DNA of 14,336 nt from CAYPCH01 sp964409165 (lineage in GTDB: Bacteria; Bacillota; Clostridia; Acetivibrionales; Acetivibrionaceae), in assembly GCA_964409165.1 (NCBI GenBank), contig CAYPCH010000098.1, forward strand, positions 1-14,336. Direction: 5' to 3'. The notes beneath the pieces are model-generated. The model worked only from the letters and a program-made list of their open reading frames with translations, was not told where the DNA came from and did not search any database. Positions 8,149 to 12,052 of this stretch are shown in pieces. Within the stretch, counting starts at the first letter, position 1, and each line of letters starts with the position of its first letter. A program made the position numbers and the translations under genes.

Positions 8149-8334
8149 TTAGCCTTTAAATATCTTTTTTCTCCATATTGAATGCAATAAAGATTTTACA
8201 TCGCACTTCAATTTCCTTACTACTATAATAATACATATAAAAAAGAGTAAAGGTAACAAAACTATTTCTGATTCTGCAAAATTTATGATGCTTGCAAAAT
8301 TCTTTACTCTTATCTGCTGGTTAAATATTGGCAC
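8149..8334 (-). CDS. Possible small single-pass membrane protein upstream of the sigma gene
   Basis: A 61-residue frame with a strong hydrophobic segment IVLLPLLFFICIIIVV (about 25-40) followed by a basic tail ending in KKIFKG. It ends 16 nt before the sigma start, so it could be the first gene of the sigma/anti-sigma operon. Against it, the start is GTG with no clear ribosome binding site. In favour, its tail (RKLKCDVKSLLHSI) recurs at 10459-10507, where two differences are synonymous in this frame. No family recognised. It may be a real small protein or the remnant of one. Confidence 0.35.
   Translation of the reverse strand: MPIFNQQIRVKNFASIINFAESEIVLLPLLFFICIIIVVRKLKCDVKSLLHSIWRKKIFKG
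8175..8223. repeat. 49-bp direct repeat, left copy
   Basis: Matches 10459-10507 at 46 of 49 positions in the same orientation; the shared core is GCAATAAAGATTTTACATCG. It overlaps the 3' part of the small membrane-protein frame. Together the copies bracket the two Gre-like genes and the Nudix gene. Confidence 0.85.
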
Positions 8335-8336
8335 TC

Positions 8337-8362
8337 GAATTAATGTAATGAATTAATGTAAT
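8337..8362. repeat. Perfect tandem 13-bp repeat
   Basis: GAATTAATGTAAT occurs twice without a gap (8337-8349 and 8350-8362). It lies just 5' of the small frame and sigma operon (minus strand) and about 70 bp upstream of the -35 of the plus-strand Gre-like gene, so it could be a regulator site for either. The function is inferred only from position. Confidence 0.6.
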
Positions 8363-8432
8363 ATGATGTTATTAAATTCAACATTAGCCATTTAATATCC
8401 AGCTAGCAATTAATTGGATACACAATACATCA

Positions 8433-8461
8433 TTGACACTCATTTACATTTATGTTATCAT
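8433..8461 (+). promoter_or_regulatory. Sigma-A promoter for the plus-strand Gre-like gene
   Basis: TTGACA (8433-8438), 17-bp spacer, TATCAT (8456-8461). A TATAAT at 8463-8468 is a better -10 by itself but leaves a 24-bp spacer. Transcription would begin near 8469, just before the hairpin at 8473. Confidence 0.65.
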
Positions 8462-8472
8462 GTATAATATGG

Positions 8473-8499
8473 GCGTTTCGCAAATTGAATGCGAGATGC
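8473..8499 (+). promoter_or_regulatory. Hairpin at the extreme 5' end of the Gre-like mRNA
   Basis: GCGTTTCGCA (8473-8482) pairs with TGCGAGATGC (8490-8499) over 10 bp, including two G-U pairs, with a 7-nt loop. From the predicted start site it would form within the first few nucleotides of the transcript, about 60 nt before the ribosome binding site. A 5' stability structure or a transcript-start regulatory site is plausible. Confidence 0.5.
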
Positions 8500-8561
8500 C
8501 TTGTTCTATTATTTATTTATTTTCCATTTAATAACACTAACAAAAAAAGAGGGAGATGGAA

Positions 8562-9086
8562 ATGTGTAAAGACGTATTGTCCAAAAAGATGTATGATTAT
8601 TTAGCTTGGCACTCAAATGAAATTGCAAAAAAGCAAGAGCTTCTTTATAAGGAACTCTATGCCGAAGAAACACAAGAAAGCATGGCTTTTGAAGAATTCT
8701 TCAAAGAATACCTTGCTTATATAAACAACTATTTAAGCACGGTAAGCATTGGCACCGCTGTTAAAACCAGTTGCCCATTTGTCATTATTGGGAGTGTTGT
8801 TGACGTGCATGATTCTGATGAGAAGGAAGATTACCAGTACCGTATTGTGCTACCCTATAAAAATCAACAGGATACAACTATTGATTGTGCCTCCTGTCTT
8901 TCGCCGTTGGGTAAATCCTTGCTGTTTAAACGTGCTAAGGAAAATGCAAGAATACAGATTCCCTCAGGTGAATTGCACTATATAATAAAGAAAATTGCAA
9001 TAACTGATACTCCCGAAATATCGTCAGATAAATTCTCCGGTATTTTAGATGCCGCCGCCAGTGCAGGTAGAAATATAAACATATAA
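8562..9086 (+). CDS. GreA/GreB-like transcription factor, paralogue 1
   Basis: A 174-residue protein. Residues about 72-145 match the GreA/GreB C-terminal (FKBP-like) domain: FVIIGSVVDV, then YQYRIVLPY, the SPLGKSLLFK helix and the closing strand YIIKKIAI. Residues about 1-65 are predicted as two helices separated by an acidic turn (AEETQES), as expected for a coiled coil that enters the RNA polymerase secondary channel, but the classic GreA tip signature with GDLSENAEY is absent. It also has about 25 extra residues at the C-terminus. The second ATG (8562) is preferred because AGAGGGAG lies 6 nt upstream; the first ATG (8556) overlaps that site. It probably binds RNA polymerase, but whether it stimulates transcript cleavage is open. 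Its paralogue lies convergently at 9718-10185. Confidence 0.75.
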   Translation: MCKDVLSKKMYDYLAWHSNEIAKKQELLYKELYAEETQESMAFEEFFKEYLAYINNYLSTVSIGTAVKTSCPFVIIGSVVDVHDSDEKEDYQYRIVLPYKNQQDTTIDCASCLSPLGKSLLFKRAKENARIQIPSGELHYIIKKIAITDTPEISSDKFSGILDAAASAGRNINI

Positions 9087-9100
9087 TTATTTTATAAAAT

Positions 9101-9149
9101 AAAATTGAGTACCTTTGATGGGTACTCAATTTTGCCTCTTTCATTTTAC
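9101..9149. terminator. Hairpin repeat copy 2, bidirectional terminator
   Basis: AAAATTGAGTACC (9101-9113) pairs with GGTACTCAATTTT (9121-9133), extended by one T-G pair, followed by the tail GCCTCTTTCATTTTAC. It lies 14 bp after the Gre-like stop and between that gene and the convergent Nudix gene. Like copy 1 it divides a convergent pair. Confidence 0.8.
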
Positions 9150-9238
9150 TTTATACTGCAAGTATTACTTTGTTTTAATAAATATATAGGTATTAAATTC
9201 GTACTCATAAAGGATTTTCAATCTAGTAAAGAGCATAG

Positions 9239-9664
9239 TTACTGTGACGATTCTGACAATTCCTTGTACTTTTTAAATGACAGGTTGAGCAAAGCTTTGT
9301 CCTGACTGTATGTTACAATCTGCAATGCATGGTCAATATAAAAGAAACCTCCATCAATGAATTTTTCTCTTTCAGAAACACTGAACCGTTCACTGTTTGC
9401 GTTCATAACAAACCAGACAATTTTATTACATATTGGTTTCTGACGATTCACAGAGTAGAATTCATAGCTCGTATCTCCAGCAATTGTCAAGATTTCGGCA
9501 ATTACGCCCCCCTCTTCCATAACTCTCTTTAATGCTACTTCGGCAGGCAATTCTCCGTTACGGATTACGCCTTTGGGAAATACCCATTCGCTTTTTTCAT
9601 TTTTCAGGATAAAAACTTTTTCACCAAAAAATACAACTCCGCCAGCACAATTTCTTATTATCAT
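9239..9664 (-). CDS. Nudix-family protein with a degenerate Nudix box
   Basis: A 141-residue single-domain protein. ATG 9664 is chosen because AGGAGG lies 7 nt upstream; the longer frame has no site. The Nudix fold is clear from AGGVVFF (7-13), EWVFPKGVI (26-34) and the box beginning at G32. The canonical pattern G-x5-E-x7-R-E-U-x-E-E-x-G-U here reads G32, E38, then K46-R47-V48-M49-E50-E51-G52-G53-V54. The invariant RE pair has become KR, so one of the usual three box glutamates is missing, while E50 and E51 that commonly bind metal remain. Activity may be altered or reduced. The substrate is unknown. It follows the minus-strand Gre-like gene after 53 bp and is probably co-transcribed with it. 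Confidence 0.85.
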   Translation of the reverse strand: MIIRNCAGGVVFFGEKVFILKNEKSEWVFPKGVIRNGELPAEVALKRVMEEGGVIAEILTIAGDTSYEFYSVNRQKPICNKIVWFVMNANSERFSVSEREKFIDGGFFYIDHALQIVTYSQDKALLNLSFKKYKELSESSQ

Positions 9665-9717
9665 AATATAACCTCCTATATAATGCAGGTTTTTTAATAT
9701 CCCCAATTACCAGCCGA

Positions 9718-10185
9718 TTAACACTCATACCTTATTGCTTTGATTTTGTAAGAGCAAATACTATTTTTATTTTTAACTTTTACCACATCCCCCGGTTTTT
9801 TAAGCATTAATGCCCTTCCTAACGCTGAAACATACGACAAATCCTTATCTGAATTTGAATTATCATACGGTGACACAATCTTAAATACATGTGTACCCAA
9901 ATTATTATCCCCTTCAAGCTCCACAGTGCTTCCAATAATTACATACGGTAAATTATTAATCTCCTTTAATTTTTCTCGGGTTGGCTTATCAATAATTTGA
10001 ACTGTCTTAACCAATTCTTCAAGTTTTATAAGGTAGTTGTCCAAAAAAGAGCTGAAATCATCACGCAAATTAGATGAGTCGCAATAAAGTTCATTGATTA
10101 TTTCGTTTTTTCGTTCTTCTGTATCAACGAGGTGGCTTAAAACAGAACTATAAGCGTATGAGGACAGTTCAACACTTGAGTACAT
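9718..10185 (-). CDS. GreA/GreB-like transcription factor, paralogue 2
   Basis: A 155-residue protein, close to the usual GreA length of about 158. ATG 10185 follows AAAGGAGGTG 9 nt upstream; the longer open frame starts upstream of that site and is rejected. Residues about 80-155 match the GreA/GreB C-terminal domain (YVIIGSTVELEG, HVFKIVSPY, SALGRALMLKKPGDVVKV, YKIKAIRYE). The N-terminal part shares the layout of paralogue 1, with matching NELY/KELY and YL motifs and an acidic turn (CDSSNLRDD) between helices, again without the classic GreA tip sequence. It probably acts at the RNA polymerase secondary channel. Transcription starts from a consensus promoter about 170 bp upstream through a highly structured leader, and the Nudix gene follows it. 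Confidence 0.78.
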   Translation of the reverse strand: MYSSVELSSYAYSSVLSHLVDTEERKNEIINELYCDSSNLRDDFSSFLDNYLIKLEELVKTVQIIDKPTREKLKEINNLPYVIIGSTVELEGDNNLGTHVFKIVSPYDNSNSDKDLSYVSALGRALMLKKPGDVVKVKNKNSICSYKIKAIRYEC

Positions 10186-10218
10186 AGAAAATCGCACCTC
10201 CTTTCCGAATACAAAAAT

Positions 10219-10267
10219 TAAATTTCGCACCCATCAAGGGCACTCAATTTTGACCCTTTCATTTCAC
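10219..10267. repeat. Hairpin repeat copy 3, within the Gre-like leader; possible attenuator
   Basis: Aligns to copy 1 without gaps: diverged left arm TAAATTTCGCACCC (10219-10232), loop ATCAA, right arm GGGCACTCAATTTT (10238-10251), tail GACCCTTTCATTTCAC. Read on the minus strand it still folds into an imperfect stem with two adjacent mismatches, followed by AATTTTTG, which resembles a terminator. It sits between the predicted switch structure and the ribosome binding site of paralogue 2. Confidence 0.6.
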
Positions 10268-10276
10268 TCCAAGAGA

Positions 10277-10342
10277 CCTAATAAATGGAAATGCCTTCAA
10301 ATAGCACGAAAGGCACTTCCCAAAATCTATTAGGGAAATGCC
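10277..10342 (-). promoter_or_regulatory. Candidate RNA switch with mutually exclusive stems in the Gre-like leader
   Basis: Read on the minus strand, three segments follow the start site. A is GGCATTTCCC (10342-10333), B is GGGAAGTGCCTT (10321-10310) and C is AAGGCATTTCC (10297-10287). B can pair with A over 10 bp or with C over 11 bp, each with one G-U, but not with both. The B:C fold gains a further 7-bp outer helix, CCTAATA (10334-10328) with TATTAGG (10283-10277), which uses bases of A. This is the layout of an attenuation leader. No known riboswitch class is recognised. Confidence 0.55.
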
Positions 10343-10358
10343 TATCTTGCACGATTTT

Positions 10359-10387
10359 ATTATATCATCCCCTACAGCCATTGTCAA
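10359..10387 (-). promoter_or_regulatory. Consensus sigma-A promoter for the Gre-like/Nudix operon
   Basis: On the minus strand TTGACA (10387-10382), a 17-bp spacer and TATAAT (10364-10359) match the consensus at every position. The predicted start near 10352 lies about 10 nt before the switch segment A and gives a leader of about 165 nt. Confidence 0.85.
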
Positions 10388-10458
10388 TAATGGTTGTTGT
10401 TATCATTTAATTGTAAGGCTTGAAATAAAAGTCATTTGAGTCATATAAAACCATATCT

Positions 10459-10507
10459 ATATTGAGTGCAATAAAGATTTTACATCGCATTTCAATTTCC
10501 TTAGTAC
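10459..10507. repeat. 49-bp direct repeat, right copy
   Basis: Matches 8175-8223 at 46 of 49 positions, same orientation. In the minus-strand frame it encodes the same RKLKCDVKSLLHSI tail but then hits a TAG, with a TAA not far upstream, so here it is not part of a functional gene. Confidence 0.85.
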
Positions 10508-10510
10508 AAC

Positions 10511-10553
10511 ATCACGAAAATTAATTTTTTCAATTTAGAATCATTTTCGTGAT
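10511..10553. repeat. Inverted repeat with 11-bp arms
   Basis: ATCACGAAAAT (10511-10521) and ATTTTCGTGAT (10543-10553) are perfect inverted arms separated by 21 bp. It begins 3 bp past the right copy of the 49-bp repeat. No T-tract clearly follows. It may be a binding site or the end of a small element. Confidence 0.6.
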
Positions 10554-10567
10554 TAATTATATTGCGA

Positions 10568-10592
10568 TTAAAAAAGAATACACTAAGTGTAT
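10568..10592 (-). terminator. Rho-independent terminator downstream of the tRNA gene
   Basis: On the minus strand ATACACT and AGTGTAT form a 7-bp stem (10592-10578) followed by TTCTTTTTT (10577-10569). It is correctly placed to end the tRNA-Pro transcript, after the GC-rich hairpin at 10596-10620. Confidence 0.65.
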
Positions 10593-10595
10593 ATT

Positions 10596-10620
10596 TTAGG
10601 GGGTACTTATCCCCCCCTAA
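10596..10620. terminator. GC-rich hairpin just 3' of the tRNA
   Basis: TTAGGGGG (10596-10603) pairs with CCCCCTAA (10613-10620) across a 9-nt loop. It starts 3 bp beyond the CCA end of the tRNA on the minus strand. It may help termination or mark the 3' trailer for processing; no T-run follows directly. Confidence 0.5.
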
Positions 10621-10623
10621 CCG

Positions 10624-10699
10624 TGGTCGGAGTGAGAGGACTTGAACCTCCGGCCTCTTGGTCCCGAACCAAGCGCTCTACCACCTGAGCCACACCCCG
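10624..10699 (-). tRNA. tRNA-Pro (anticodon CGG)
   Basis: A complete 76-nt cloverleaf. The acceptor arm CGGGGTG pairs with CACTCCG (one G-U), then discriminator A and an encoded CCA. The anticodon stem CTTGG/CCAAG encloses the loop TTCGGGA, giving anticodon CGG, which reads CCG proline codons. The T arm contains the usual GGTTCAAGTCC. The D arm has the GGCTCAGGTGG pattern. It has its own promoter and terminator and appears to be a single-gene unit. Confidence 0.95.
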
Positions 10700-10716
10700 A
10701 TCTACAAACAATATTT

Positions 10717-10745
10717 ATTATAAAACAAACCAGCATAAATCTCAA
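10717..10745 (-). promoter_or_regulatory. Promoter of the tRNA-Pro gene
   Basis: Minus strand TTGAGA (10745-10740), 17-bp spacer, TATAAT (10722-10717). The start site would fall near 10710, about 11 nt before the mature 5' end. Confidence 0.8.
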
Positions 10746-10819
10746 GTGTTTTTTTACACAATGGGTGCATAAATTATATCTGACACATCTTTTGTAAAAC
10801 ACCCTATATTACAATGAAT

Positions 10820-10865
10820 AAAATTGAGTACCCATAGTTTTTTAGCTCTTTGTACTTTCATTTTA
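10820..10865. repeat. Hairpin repeat copy 4, degraded
   Basis: The left arm AAAATTGAGTACCC (10820-10833) is intact, but the right arm is replaced by unrelated AT-rich sequence. Traces of the pyrimidine-rich tail (CTCTTT, then TTTCATTTT) follow. It cannot form the full stem. It lies between the tRNA promoter and the epimerase-like gene. Confidence 0.6.
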
Positions 10866-10992
10866 GTAACTGATTCAGTTATCTGTAAAATTATTGCAAT
10901 TTTTTTATAGATTAACTTAAAGGATTATTAGTTAAAGAATAGAATACAACCAAAGGGATAACTGAAATTCTAATGGAAAGAGGAATGATGAA

Positions 10993-11985
10993 ATGAAAGT
11001 ATTGTTTATTGGCGGTACAGGTATTATTAGTCAAGCAGTATCAAAGCTTGCCGCTGAAAAAGGATTTGATCTGTACCTTTTAAACCGCGGACATCGTAGC
11101 GAATTCGTGCCTGAAGGTGCAAAGCTGATTACTGCAGATATACGCGACTTGGACTTAGCAAAGAAAGCTTTAACGAACCGTACCTTTGATGTTGTTGTGA
11201 ACTGGGCCGCCTTTATACCTGAACATGTAAACAATGACATAGACCTATTCAGGGGCAGAACAAACCAGTATATATTTATAAGTTCAGCTTCCGCGTATCA
11301 GAAACCTCAGACACACTATCTTGTTACCGAATCGACCCCTTTATCTAATCCTTACTGGCAGTACTCCCGTGATAAGATCGCCTGCGAGGAACTGCTTATG
11401 AAAGAACACCGCAAAAGTGGATTTCCCATCACAATAGTAAGACCATCCTTTACCTATGGGGTATCAATGATACCTGCTGCTTTAAACAGTTGGACTCATC
11501 CCTGGTCGCTTGTAGAAAGAATGAGAAAAGGCAAAAAAATTATAGTCCACGGCGACGGAACCTCTTTGTGGACCATGACTCATAATATCGACTTTGCCAA
11601 AGGCTTTATCGGTCTTCTTGGAAATATACAAGCCATAGGGCATGCTTTCCATATAACTTCCGATGAAGTTCTTAACTGGGATCAGATATATAAGGCTATA
11701 GGCAGGGCTGCAGGTGTTGAGCCAGAAACAATTCATATACCTTCGGATTTTATTGCGCGGTTCCTGCCGGACGCTGTCGGTAGTCTTATTGGCGACAAAT
11801 CGGCAAGTGTCGTTTTCGACAACACAAAAATCAAACGTTTTGTGCCTGATTATACTGCTGTCATTCCTTTTTGTGAAGGTATAAAGAAGACCATAAGGTG
11901 GTTTGAAGCACATCCTGAAAAGTGTACTGTTGATAAAGATTGGGATTCGACAATGGATAAAATAATAAATGAATATGTAAAATAA
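10993..11985 (+). CDS. NAD(P)-dependent epimerase/dehydratase (extended SDR family)
   Basis: A 330-residue cytoplasmic oxidoreductase-fold protein. The dinucleotide-binding loop is FIGGTGIIS at 5-13, with the following strand ending LLNRG (29-33) and an acidic position D49 after the next strand. SSASAY (97-102) supplies the catalytic Ser/Thr region, and Y124 and K128 in YSRDK form the YxxxK motif. The C-terminal half (about 150-320) is the variable substrate domain. This pattern fits nucleotide-sugar epimerases/dehydratases and the related CSP41-like proteins, but I cannot name the substrate. It starts at ATG 10993 after AAAGAGG and appears to be transcribed alone. It converges on the Lon-like gene. 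Confidence 0.88.
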   Translation: MKVLFIGGTGIISQAVSKLAAEKGFDLYLLNRGHRSEFVPEGAKLITADIRDLDLAKKALTNRTFDVVVNWAAFIPEHVNNDIDLFRGRTNQYIFISSASAYQKPQTHYLVTESTPLSNPYWQYSRDKIACEELLMKEHRKSGFPITIVRPSFTYGVSMIPAALNSWTHPWSLVERMRKGKKIIVHGDGTSLWTMTHNIDFAKGFIGLLGNIQAIGHAFHITSDEVLNWDQIYKAIGRAAGVEPETIHIPSDFIARFLPDAVGSLIGDKSASVVFDNTKIKRFVPDYTAVIPFCEGIKKTIRWFEAHPEKCTVDKDWDSTMDKIINEYVK

Positions 11986-12006
11986 CCGACCATTATTCTA
12001 CATTTC

Positions 12007-12035
12007 CCGGGAAATATCTACACAGATTTTCCCGG
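12007..12035. terminator. Bidirectional hairpin between convergent genes
   Basis: CCGGGAAATATCT (12007-12019) pairs with AGATTTTCCCGG (12024-12035), with one bulged base and a 4-nt loop. It lies 21 bp after the epimerase-like stop and 17 bp from the end of the convergent Lon-like gene. Flanking T-runs are weak, so efficiency is uncertain. Confidence 0.6.
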
Positions 12036-12052
12036 CTTCCTATATTCCTACC

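Noticed and set aside
10287..10342. CRISPR-like repeats in the Gre-like leader
   Set aside because: Only two direct copies of a 10-bp motif (GGCATTTCC type) and one inverted copy are present; the arrangement fits RNA pairing, not an array.
10624..10699. tRNA-Pro as an integration site for the neighbouring cassette
   Set aside because: I found no second copy of the tRNA 3' end within the window and no integrase gene, so an att site is unsupported.
10617..10802. Open frame across the tRNA region
   Set aside because: It is a translation of the tRNA-Pro gene and its promoter; the cloverleaf explains the sequence.
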